Of a stretch of 64,000 nucleotides of DNA, positions 27,643 to 35,145 are shown piece by piece (position 1 is the first letter of the stretch; every line of letters begins with the position of its first letter). Below the pieces are notes generated by a model. It saw only the letters and a list, made by a program, of their open reading frames with translations, was not told where the DNA came from and ran no database searches. This DNA comes from BOG-908 sp964242595. GTDB lineage: Bacteria; Pseudomonadota; Alphaproteobacteria; Acetobacterales; Acetobacteraceae. The stretch spans positions 1 through 64,000 of the forward strand of contig CAXTBC010000015.1 in NCBI GenBank assembly GCA_964242595.1. The letters are read 5' to 3'. The translations under genes and the position numbers were made by a program.

Positions 27643-28236
27643 ATGTCAACGACGATCGCCATGCCCAGCGCGCAAACCGGGGCGGGTCACCGCACGGCAC
27701 GGCCAATACCGGCGCGGCGCACGGCAGCAGCGACGGCATCGTGCCTCGCCCTCTGCGCGCTCGCGTCATGCGCCCAGGGCATCGGCCCGACCGTCCAGGT
27801 CCTTCCGCCCGCCGGCAAGCCGTTCGCGGCCTTCCAGCTGGACCAGCACGACTGCTCCATCCTTGCCGGCAACCAGGTGCGCCCGATGATGGACCAAGCC
27901 GCCTACGCCGGGTTGGGCACCGCCGTGATCGGCACCGCGCTCGGCGCCGGCCTGGGCGCGGCGATCGGCGGCGGGCGCGGCGCCGCGATCGGGGCGGGCG
28001 CGGGCGCCATCGGCGGAACCGGGGTCGCCGCCGACCAGGGCGCGTCGAGCGACGCCAAGATCCAGGCCTTCTACGACAACACGTACGCGGCCTGCATGTC
28101 CTCGCGCGGTGACATCGTGCAGGGTCCGCAGACCATCGTGGTCGCCGCGCCACCCATCATCATCCAGCCAGCGCCATACGTCGTGCAACCAGCCCCCTAT
28201 GTCGCCCAGCCGGCCTACGTCCCGCCAGCGCAGTGA
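27643..28236 (+). CDS. glycine-zipper lipoprotein
   Basis: A 197-residue protein with a lipoprotein signal (LALCALASC, Cys43 from ATG 27643). The middle holds a glycine zipper, GTALGAGLGAAIGGGRGAAI, that can insert in or lie against membranes, as in YMGG/SlyB-type outer-membrane lipoproteins. The tail is Pro/Gln/Tyr-rich (QPAPYVVQPAPYVAQ). AGCGGAGAA precedes the ATG. Its TGA overlaps the next gene's GTG (GTGA), so they form an operon with 29150-30103. Confidence 0.75.
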   Translation: MSTTIAMPSAQTGAGHRTARPIPARRTAAATASCLALCALASCAQGIGPTVQVLPPAGKPFAAFQLDQHDCSILAGNQVRPMMDQAAYAGLGTAVIGTALGAGLGAAIGGGRGAAIGAGAGAIGGTGVAADQGASSDAKIQAFYDNTYAACMSSRGDIVQGPQTIVVAAPPIIIQPAPYVVQPAPYVAQPAYVPPAQ

Positions 28237-29153
28237 CGGTCGCGATAGGCGTACGCAGGGGCCAGACGGCCAGCTCGATGGCTGCCTGGCTGCCGGTCGG
28301 CGCCGTGCGGGCGAGCGCGGCCACCGTCTTGTCGTTGTCGCTGGCGGGGTGCGGCCGGTCGCAGGAGACAAAGGTGCTGGCGGCCCTGAAGGCCAAGTTC
28401 CCCGACCAGCGCCAATGCTACGGGATCTCGCAGGACGACGTCGGCATCCACGTGAGCCTGCCGTTCGGAGGCACGCTGTTCTACCCCGCCACCGGCCCGA
28501 CGGCGCCGACGCGCCACCTGTTCGTCTTCTATGCCGCGCCGGCCGCCGACCCGGTCCCGGAGCTCGTCGGCATGCTCTTAGAGAAGGGCGTGCTGAGGAA
28601 GGAGCAGGTGCAAGCCAGCATCGACGTGGAGACGACCGGGCTGGGTCCGCAGACGATCTCCAAGGCCGGCTGGTTCACGCACGGGACCTGGCAGCACCAC
28701 GCACTGACCACGTTCCCGGTCGACGTCTACGTCACCGCCCGCCACGACCCTCGCTTCCTCTACGATCTCCACACATCCCTGCAGAACCTGGCCTACTCGC
28801 CCGGAACCTTCCCCAGCCGCACGTTCCCGGATCCACTGCCGCCGGACGGCACGCACTACGTCATCCCCACCGTCACGCCCTACGCGCTGAGCGTGGTGAC
28901 GTCGGTCTGCGCGGCGGAGACGCCCACGGACGTCGAGGACGTGAGGACCGTCCACAACTGGATCGGCCAGTCCGCCGTCCAGGCGACCGTCACCTTCGGC
29001 GAGGACGTCGCGCCCTGGATGGCGACGCCCGCCTTCAGCCGCGCCGCGCCTGCGCCGAGGCAGGCCGCGATCGGCGCGCCCAGGAAGGCGGTGATCCTGT
29101 TCAGCGAGGGCGACGATGGGACGCTGACCTACAGGGAGGAGAGACAGCCATGA
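28233..29153 (+). CDS. lipoprotein of unknown function
   Basis: A 306-residue protein with a lipobox LSLAGC at Cys40 (or Cys25 if translation starts at ATG 28278). The GTG start at 28233 overlaps the previous stop and the ATG of the next gene overlaps this stop (ATGA), so three genes are coupled. The mature part is mixed alpha/beta with two conserved-looking Cys (RQCYGIS, TSVCAAE). No family recognised. Probably exported and membrane-anchored. Confidence 0.65.
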   Translation: MTVAIGVRRGQTASSMAAWLPVGAVRASAATVLSLSLAGCGRSQETKVLAALKAKFPDQRQCYGISQDDVGIHVSLPFGGTLFYPATGPTAPTRHLFVFYAAPAADPVPELVGMLLEKGVLRKEQVQASIDVETTGLGPQTISKAGWFTHGTWQHHALTTFPVDVYVTARHDPRFLYDLHTSLQNLAYSPGTFPSRTFPDPLPPDGTHYVIPTVTPYALSVVTSVCAAETPTDVEDVRTVHNWIGQSAVQATVTFGEDVAPWMATPAFSRAAPAPRQAAIGAPRKAVILFSEGDDGTLTYREERQP

Positions 29154-30103
29154 CCATGGCCTTCCAACGGCCATGCGGCAGCGGTCGCGGCGCGTTCCGG
29201 CGGATGGCGCTCGCGGCGGCGTCGCTGACGGCCGTGTCGCTGCCGGCCGCGAAGGCGGCGCAGGCGGACGACCTGCTGGGCCAGCTCATCGAGGCGAGCA
29301 AGAGGATACCGGCCACGGAGGAGGGGCGGGAGCGCTGCTCTCAAATTGAGGGCCTGCAGAACCGGCTCAACATGCCCTTCACGCTCGGCGACCACAGGAT
29401 CTTCACGGACGGGACCGCCGGCTACGACCGTGACGTCGTGGGCGCATACCTTGGCGACGGGCCGAAGGGCGAGCCGCCGCCGCTGTTCGTGCAGGCGCTG
29501 CTGGACGCCGGCGTGGCCCGCCGCGTGACGATGACGTGGTTGGAGAGGACGACCGTGCCGACGGGCGTGGTCCCGCACCTCCAGGACACCGGCGTGCCGA
29601 ACAAGCCTGGCGATGACCGGCCAGCGTTCGTGACGCGCCAGGCGACGCTGGTGGGCGACGCCTACCTCGTCACCGGCGGGGACAAGGCGCTCTTCCCGGC
29701 AAACACCGACCGATACGTGCTGTCGGCCTGGCCGCCGGCGATCGGCGACCAGGCCACGGACGCGACGGGGCGGTTGACGGGTCCGCCTGCTGCGCCGCCG
29801 CCGGGCCTGTGGAGCACGGCGAAGGTCTGCGTGGAGGAGGAGCCGGACCGCGTCCTCGAGTACGGCGATGTCGAAGTGCGCGAAAACGGAGTCAAGTACG
29901 TGTCGGCCGCCATCCTCTTCCACCCGGCGCGCCTGCCGGAGTGGGCGTCGGACTACCGGATCGGCCTCACGACCCGCAACGTGTTCGTGCCCGACTACGT
30001 GCGCTTCGTCACCTTCCGCGACGACGGTGACGGCTGGCGGCCGACGCCTTTTCCCGAGCCGTTCTTCATGCGCCGTCGGACTCACATCGTAGAAGCGGAA
30101 TGA
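29150..30103 (+). CDS. exported protein of unknown function
   Basis: A 317-residue protein with an N-terminal signal (RRMALAAASLTAVSLPAAKA, cut near residue 36-39). The first part has QNRLNMPFTLGDHRIF and GAYLGDGP; the C-terminal half has ENGVKYVSAAILFHP and later WASDYRIGLTT. It resembles its upstream neighbour in size and layout and could be a diverged partner. Third gene of the coupled lipoprotein operon. Confidence 0.6.
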   Translation: MTMAFQRPCGSGRGAFRRMALAAASLTAVSLPAAKAAQADDLLGQLIEASKRIPATEEGRERCSQIEGLQNRLNMPFTLGDHRIFTDGTAGYDRDVVGAYLGDGPKGEPPPLFVQALLDAGVARRVTMTWLERTTVPTGVVPHLQDTGVPNKPGDDRPAFVTRQATLVGDAYLVTGGDKALFPANTDRYVLSAWPPAIGDQATDATGRLTGPPAAPPPGLWSTAKVCVEEEPDRVLEYGDVEVRENGVKYVSAAILFHPARLPEWASDYRIGLTTRNVFVPDYVRFVTFRDDGDGWRPTPFPEPFFMRRRTHIVEAE

Positions 30104-30167
30104 AGCTCGGCGCACGCGTCGATGGCCCGGCAGGTAGCCGCCACGCCGCCCGGCCATGCCGCCTCCG

Positions 30168-30683
30168 TCAGGTATCCCGCCAAGGACCTTCGGCCGGCAG
30201 CAGGCTGTCGAAAAGCGCGGTGAGGTCCTCGACGCCCTTCGCGCTGAGCTCCCGGTAATGCGCGCCGCCATCCGTCCCGAAGGCGCGCGCAGCCTCGACG
30301 CAGCTCTCCCGCATGTCCCGGAACACGCGCGACGGCAGCACGCCTTCCTCCATGAGGGCGGCCATCGTGCGCAGCCACAGCGCGCGGAGGTTCGAGACGA
30401 GCAGGCGCGCGCGCAGCATGTCCGGATCGTGCGCGGCGGGAGCGGCCTGGACGGGCGCGGGAGCAGGCCCTGCCATCCACTGGATCACCTCCTCCAGGCT
30501 CGTGCGGACCATGAGGAAGCGGCCGCCAGGGAGCTGCACGACGGTGGCGGCGCCCATGGCGTCCGCGTCGCTGGCGGCGATGATGGCCGACACCCGCACG
30601 GCGTGCCGGATGCCGTCCTCGTCGTGGAACACCAGCGTCGAGCCGCGACGCTCGCATGACCCAGCCTGCAGCATGCGTCCCAT
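30168..30683 (-). CDS. hypothetical protein with a coil-rich C-terminus
   Basis: A 171-residue soluble protein. The first 65 residues look like a small beta domain (STLVFHDEDGIRHAVRVSAI, VVQLPGGRFLMVRTSLEEVI), as in flagellar FlbD-like or phage-type small folds; a Pro/Ala linker and a helical C-terminus follow. GGAG lies 6 nt before ATG 30683. It faces the lipoprotein operon convergently. No function assigned. Confidence 0.55.
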   Translation of the reverse strand: MGRMLQAGSCERRGSTLVFHDEDGIRHAVRVSAIIAASDADAMGAATVVQLPGGRFLMVRTSLEEVIQWMAGPAPAPVQAAPAAHDPDMLRARLLVSNLRALWLRTMAALMEEGVLPSRVFRDMRESCVEAARAFGTDGGAHYRELSAKGVEDLTALFDSLLPAEGPWRDT

Positions 30684-30957
30684 GGGAGAACTCCGAAGTG
30701 TAGAAAGAACATATACAGAACAGGACGCCCCCGCCAAGGCAAATCTTGTAGTAAAAAATCATAAGCACGCGAAGTCCCCGCTGTAGATACCTCTACGAGT
30801 GTTGTATTCACATCCTCAAACTCTCAGCAGCCATTGAGGATGCCAGAGTGGCGTGAGGCCGCACCGGGCTGCAGGGGTTGGGCGGGTGCAGGCGTCGCGA
30901 GCGCAAGGTTGCCAGGCCAATCTCCGTCTGTAACGTATGCGCGTGGAGTGATCGCAA

Positions 30958-31941
30958 ATGGCCTCAATGACGCAGGGAACGCCGCTTGCGGGTTCGGTCG
31001 GGACGGGCGGCCGCAACAAGCCGATCGACGTCGCCGAGGTCGAATACCTGCTCAGGCAGTCCGCCCCGGATCCCGTCGTCATCGACATCGACGGAGTGGC
31101 GGGCCCGGACCTCCTCACCGGGATCGTCGACTTCCAGACCCGCACGATGGGACAGGCCGATCCCAGCGGCATCATCAAGCCACGGGATGGCGTTGCCCGG
31201 CAGCTGTCCTCGTCGCGCGGATCAGGCACCGTCCCCATCGAGGCGATCCGCGCGATGGTGCCGAACGACGTCGACATGCAGGCCGGCCGCGTCGGGCAGT
31301 TCACGGCCCTGTACGCCCGGCAGTATGGCGCCGTGCCTGCCGGGCTCTTCCAGTTCTTCATCTTCGTCGCGAACGACCAACGCATCCAGGACCTGCGCTG
31401 GTTCGCCTACTTCCTGGCGACCTGCCGGTGGGAGACGGCCCACAAGTTCCTTCCGATACGCGAGACGGGCCAAGGGGCGGGGCGCAAGTATGGCAAGCCG
31501 ACGCCGTTCAAGGACAAGACAGGCCGGCCGTTCGCCAACGTCTACTACGGCCGTGGCTACGTGCAGCTGACCTGGCTCGACAACTACAAGCTCATGGACC
31601 ACCGCCTCGAACTAGGGGAGATGCTGGAGCAGGAGCCAGACAAGGCGATGGATCCGCCGCTGGCCTACCGTATCCTGTCCATTGGCGTGAGGGAGGGCCT
31701 GTTCGGCTCCCAGTACGTGCAGTCGCCCCCTCCCGGTCATCCGCACGCCAAGAGGACCGCCCACGGCTACCGCATCCCGGCGAAGCTCGGCGACTTCATC
31801 GTCGGCGGGCAGTGCGATTACTATCGCGCCCGGCTGTGCGTGAACCCGTACGACACGAACAGCTTCACGCCCATCGCGAAGATGGCCGTCGAGATGGAGG
31901 TGCTCCTGAAGCTCTGCATCCTGCAGAGCATGACCGACTAA
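30958..31941 (+). CDS. GH19 chitinase/lysozyme-like enzyme
   Basis: A 327-residue protein whose C-terminal two thirds match the GH19 fold used by phage and bacterial endolysins: FLATCRWETAHKFLPIRETG (catalytic Glu in WET) and YYGRGYVQLTWLDNYK. The N-terminal region (IDVAEVEYLLRQ to ITGIVDFQTRT-like text) may be a peptidoglycan-binding helical module. There is no signal peptide. GGAG lies 12 nt upstream of ATG 30958. Expected substrate: peptidoglycan or chitin. Next to secreted-protein genes it could be a lysin for export or for attack on competitors. Confidence 0.75.
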   Translation: MASMTQGTPLAGSVGTGGRNKPIDVAEVEYLLRQSAPDPVVIDIDGVAGPDLLTGIVDFQTRTMGQADPSGIIKPRDGVARQLSSSRGSGTVPIEAIRAMVPNDVDMQAGRVGQFTALYARQYGAVPAGLFQFFIFVANDQRIQDLRWFAYFLATCRWETAHKFLPIRETGQGAGRKYGKPTPFKDKTGRPFANVYYGRGYVQLTWLDNYKLMDHRLELGEMLEQEPDKAMDPPLAYRILSIGVREGLFGSQYVQSPPPGHPHAKRTAHGYRIPAKLGDFIVGGQCDYYRARLCVNPYDTNSFTPIAKMAVEMEVLLKLCILQSMTD

Positions 31942-31952
31942 GAGGAACCTCC

Positions 31953-32816
31953 ATGCGCACCCTCGTGCTCGCTGCCATCGCCTTCCTTGTAAGCGAACCA
32001 GCGCAAGCCGGCACGCCATCCACCTGGACCGGGCAGGACGGCACCTTCCGCGTGGACTGGACGCCGCGTGACATCACCGCCACCCGCCTTGCGGATGGCA
32101 AGCCGGTCTTCTCGATGCAGGCCTTCGCCGCCGCGCAGCTCGCGCTATCGCTGCGGCAGGAGACGAGCGCGGCAGGCACGCTGGAGCGCGAGAAGAAGGT
32201 CTCCGTGGTCTCGCTGCTCGGTTCGCTGCTGGCGTTGCGGGACGACACCTTCGACGACTTCAGGCCGGCGGCGCACCCCAGCGAGCGCGTGCGCTTCTGG
32301 ACGATCGATCTCGCGGCACCTGCCAAGGATGGCTTCGACCCGTCGGATCAGTATGGCGCGGCGATCGGCGCGGAGGAGCGAGGCCGCATAAGGTCGCTGG
32401 AACAAGTGGTGCCGCCAGCGGCGATCGCCGGCGCCCTGGGGCGCGACAAGGTCGTCCTCGCTGACCTCCCAAATCCACCGCGCGAGCTTGACGAGCTGAT
32501 GACGACCTGGCGCGACCAGGCTGGCAATGCAGGCGCCGCAACGCCGTCGGGTGACGGCGCCCGTCCTCAGTCGCCATGCTACGACGTGCCCGAGGATGCG
32601 CTCACTAGCTTCGCGATCATCGGCAAGAAGGGCGCCGACCTCACGGTGCGGATCGGGCTGCCAGGCAGCGGCGCGTGCCACGCCGCGTTCACCCAGCTGG
32701 GCTTGTCGCTGCCCCTCTCCGGCGGCTTGGCAAAGGCCGTCGGCAACGCGGGCGTCGTCGCCCCTTCGGCGGGGTTGCCGCCACTCCGCATAACGAAGGT
32801 TTCCCGGCTCCGGTAG
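31953..32816 (+). CDS. secreted protein of unknown function
   Basis: A 287-residue protein with a signal peptide (MRTLVLAAIAFLVSEPAQAG). It follows the GH19 gene by 11 nt with AGAGGAACC as ribosome site, so the two are co-transcribed. The text WTGQDGTFRVDWTPRDI near the start and two Cys in the C-terminal part (SPCYDVPE, SGACHAAF) suggest a periplasmic fold with one disulfide. It could be an immunity or inhibitor protein for the lysin; that is a guess from pairing only. Confidence 0.6.
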   Translation: MRTLVLAAIAFLVSEPAQAGTPSTWTGQDGTFRVDWTPRDITATRLADGKPVFSMQAFAAAQLALSLRQETSAAGTLEREKKVSVVSLLGSLLALRDDTFDDFRPAAHPSERVRFWTIDLAAPAKDGFDPSDQYGAAIGAEERGRIRSLEQVVPPAAIAGALGRDKVVLADLPNPPRELDELMTTWRDQAGNAGAATPSGDGARPQSPCYDVPEDALTSFAIIGKKGADLTVRIGLPGSGACHAAFTQLGLSLPLSGGLAKAVGNAGVVAPSAGLPPLRITKVSRLR

Positions 32817-33187
32817 GCAACGTTTAGATTCGCGGGCACAAACGATCATGCGCGTTCAATGACCATCGTAGAGCTGACGGCGGACGCTCGCATTCGGCTG
32901 CCGTGTCACGCCCGGCGAGAGTTCAAGTCCACGATCTCAGCTCCACCCCTAGACCTATCGTCCGACGCCGCCGCCGCGGTGCCCAGTGCCTCCTGCAGCT
33001 TGCGCGCAAGCTGATCGCGCCGGAACGGCTTAGGGCCTGTTCGCCGATACGGAAGCGTGCGCCGTGGCCGTGGCATCGCGGCTTCACGGCTCGCCGTCCA
33101 CGGCCGTTCGACGCTGCTCGTCAACGTGGAATCGGGAGTCGTTCAGGGGTTCACGCCCCTCGTCTAATGGATCGGGTACTCACGTGC
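32817..33187. other. 371-nt gap between cargo modules
   Basis: Lies between the GH19 operon and the three-gene minus-strand operon, which ends here. A 72-residue minus-strand frame (32906-33124, internal MPRPRRTLPYRRTGPKP) is possible but has no supporting feature. AGGGGTTCACGCCCCT near 33146 forms a short stem. Confidence 0.4.
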
Positions 33188-33994
33188 CTAACCGATCACG
33201 AGGTTGGGCAACAGATACCCGGCGGGGCTGCCGTGCGCCACGGCGTCCTCCCCGTGCAGTGCCTCCGCGATCGTACGGTAATAGGGCGCCCAGTAGCGCG
33301 TCATCGACGGAGCCCGAAGTCTGCCGTAGCGATCATCCATCAGACGCAGATCGTCCCAGGTCACTCCCCGGTAGTGCGACAGGACGAAGTCAACGGCCAG
33401 GATGCCGTCGAGGGGGGCGGTTGCCGGTCGCGGGGCCTCGGGCATCAGGGCGCCGCGTATCCTGTCGTCGATGCTGTCGAGGTCCTCCCCCCCGATCTGA
33501 AAGTGGAAGCGGGGATGGATGGCCGAACTCCGGGTGTCCGCGTGCACATGGGTGTCTACGTGCCAGGCGGCCCTCAGCCTGTGGGTTTCGGTCCCGAGCA
33601 CCGCGTCGGCCTCGCACCAGAAGCGGGCATCGAGACGGCGTATGTGGCCGAAGCTCTGGCCCACCTCGTCGGGCGTCGCCGGTAGGTATTCTTCTACGTT
33701 GACGCTCAGCACTCCCACGAGCCCGTCGACCTGCGCGGTGCGCGGCCTGCAGTGCCGCTGCTCGCCGAGCCGCAGCTGGAGGTTCTCGATCCGGTAGCCC
33801 CAATAGGTGCGGCCCGGGTCCGGCGCGTCAGGGTGTGTGGTCCGTGGCTCCGCCATGCACTGACCGCCGGCGTCACGCAGCGGACCGGGATCGGGGGTGA
33901 GTTCGTAGGTGTCCAACAGCACAGCCAGATCGAAGAGTTCGGATTGACGGATCAGCCGGTGCTCGTTCAGGCGCTGCCGGAACGCCGGAGTCAC
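33188..33994 (-). CDS. unknown third protein of the kinase/receiver operon
   Basis: A 268-residue soluble protein. Its GTG (33994) overlaps the receiver-gene stop (GTGA), so it is made with that protein. The centre has a His/Asp-rich stretch, WHVDTHVHADTRSSAIHPRF followed by HFQIGGEDLD, that could bind a metal or form an active site. The N-terminal FRQRLNEHRLIRQSELFDL is helical. No known family recognised. As the last gene of the operon it may be the output or a regulator of the module. Confidence 0.65.
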   Translation of the reverse strand: MTPAFRQRLNEHRLIRQSELFDLAVLLDTYELTPDPGPLRDAGGQCMAEPRTTHPDAPDPGRTYWGYRIENLQLRLGEQRHCRPRTAQVDGLVGVLSVNVEEYLPATPDEVGQSFGHIRRLDARFWCEADAVLGTETHRLRAAWHVDTHVHADTRSSAIHPRFHFQIGGEDLDSIDDRIRGALMPEAPRPATAPLDGILAVDFVLSHYRGVTWDDLRLMDDRYGRLRAPSMTRYWAPYYRTIAEALHGEDAVAHGSPAGYLLPNLVIG

Positions 33995-35145
33995 GATCCG
34001 GCCCGCTTCCGCAGGATGGCGTCGACCCGCGCCTGCTCGGATGGCCCCAGCCGCGCGTTGCGGGCATCCCGCAGTGCTTCCTCGAGGCAAAGGTACTCGG
34101 TGTCGTGCCAGGTCTCCGTCCCGTAGACCGGCATTAGAGAGTAGCCCTCCGTGGGATCGATCGGGAGCCGAGACTTGACGCAGCGGTACCAGTAGCGCGA
34201 ACCCGGGCTGTCCGCGTTAGACTCGATAGAGCGCAGTTGCGTCAGCCCGGTCTTGGCGATGAGCAGTGCGACCCGCTCCGCCGCCCCGAGGCGCGCCGGC
34301 GACCTATCCTGATCGACTTGCCGGTCCCACCAGTCGCGCGCGGCGATCATCCACCAGCGCGCGTAGCCAGATGCGTAGGCGCCCCGGTAGCGGCTCGAGG
34401 CGAGACGCTCCAGGAGTGCGGACCAGTCCTCGGACACCTGCGGGTCGACGCCGAGGCGCACGGCGAGCAGGGCCTCGTCCACCAGCGGCCCCGGTCGCGA
34501 CAGCAGCTTGACCACGATGAAGCGGGAGAAGACATGGGCGGGAGCCCCCGGTCTACGGAGCCCGAGAAGCGTCCTCGGGTCGAGGCGGGCGAGCAAGGCC
34601 GGTTCGCACCCCAGCAGCGTGGCGAGCGCGTCACCCGTCGCCTCCCGGTCGGCGAAGGCCGTGACGACGGGGTAATCCCTCGATAGTGCGAGCACTCTCG
34701 AGGTCGCAACCTCGGCAGCCCCCGGTTCGCCGAGCGAGGATTTGTCGACGAACTCGTCGAACAGGTCGTCGCTGGTCGAATCCTTGTTCACGTACTCCCG
34801 AACGATGTCCCGCTTAGAAAATCTGATCACCGGGAACTCCGGAAGCCCACCAGCGCCCTTGGCGCTCCGCGCCCGCGTCTGGAGCGTCCTGACCTGCTGT
34901 GCGAGCGCGATCCCGTCGAACCCGACCGGCTGTCCCTCCGCGTCCTGGGCGTTCGTCAACGCCACGTCGAGCAGGAGACCTTGCGGGCCCTGCTCGGTTA
35001 TCAGGGCGATCGTCTCGGCCATTCGCCCCGGCTTGCGCACGACGATCGACAGCTGGCCGCCGGATCGGGCGACAAGCGCCTCGGCATAGTCCTCCACCGG
35101 CGCTTCCGAACCGGCGTCGTCGTCGAGCAGCAGGTAGGTCCTCAT
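33991..35145 (-). CDS. receiver-domain protein with a novel C-terminal domain
   Basis: A 384-residue protein. Residues 1-125 look like a response-regulator receiver: acidic pocket D8-D9-D10, phospho-acceptor D60 (GLLLDVAL), and S110-K111 (VIRFSKRD) in the places of the conserved Ser/Thr and Lys. The rest, about 250 residues, is helical and matches no output domain I know; no helix-turn-helix is evident. Its ATG overlaps the stop of the kinase-like gene (ATGA). Likely phosphorylated by that kinase and passing the signal to another protein rather than to DNA. Confidence 0.7.
   Translation of the reverse strand: MRTYLLLDDDAGSEAPVEDYAEALVARSGGQLSIVVRKPGRMAETIALITEQGPQGLLLDVALTNAQDAEGQPVGFDGIALAQQVRTLQTRARSAKGAGGLPEFPVIRFSKRDIVREYVNKDSTSDDLFDEFVDKSSLGEPGAAEVATSRVLALSRDYPVVTAFADREATGDALATLLGCEPALLARLDPRTLLGLRRPGAPAHVFSRFIVVKLLSRPGPLVDEALLAVRLGVDPQVSEDWSALLERLASSRYRGAYASGYARWWMIAARDWWDRQVDQDRSPARLGAAERVALLIAKTGLTQLRSIESNADSPGSRYWYRCVKSRLPIDPTEGYSLMPVYGTETWHDTEYLCLEEALRDARNARLGPSEQARVDAILRKRAGS

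Noticed and set aside
30958..31941. Prophage lysis gene
   Set aside because: GH19 enzymes occur in phages, but no holin, capsid, tail, terminase or phage integrase gene is near, and the region lies inside defined transposon ends.
32906..33124. 72-residue minus-strand frame as a gene
   Set aside because: Basic, low-complexity, no good ribosome site, no known motif; mentioned only as part of the gap.
33124..33190. Possible tRNA-like text (GGGGTTCACGCCCC)
   Set aside because: Only a short stem with a T-loop-like sequence; no acceptor, anticodon or D arm can be built around it. No tRNA or rRNA gene was found in the window.
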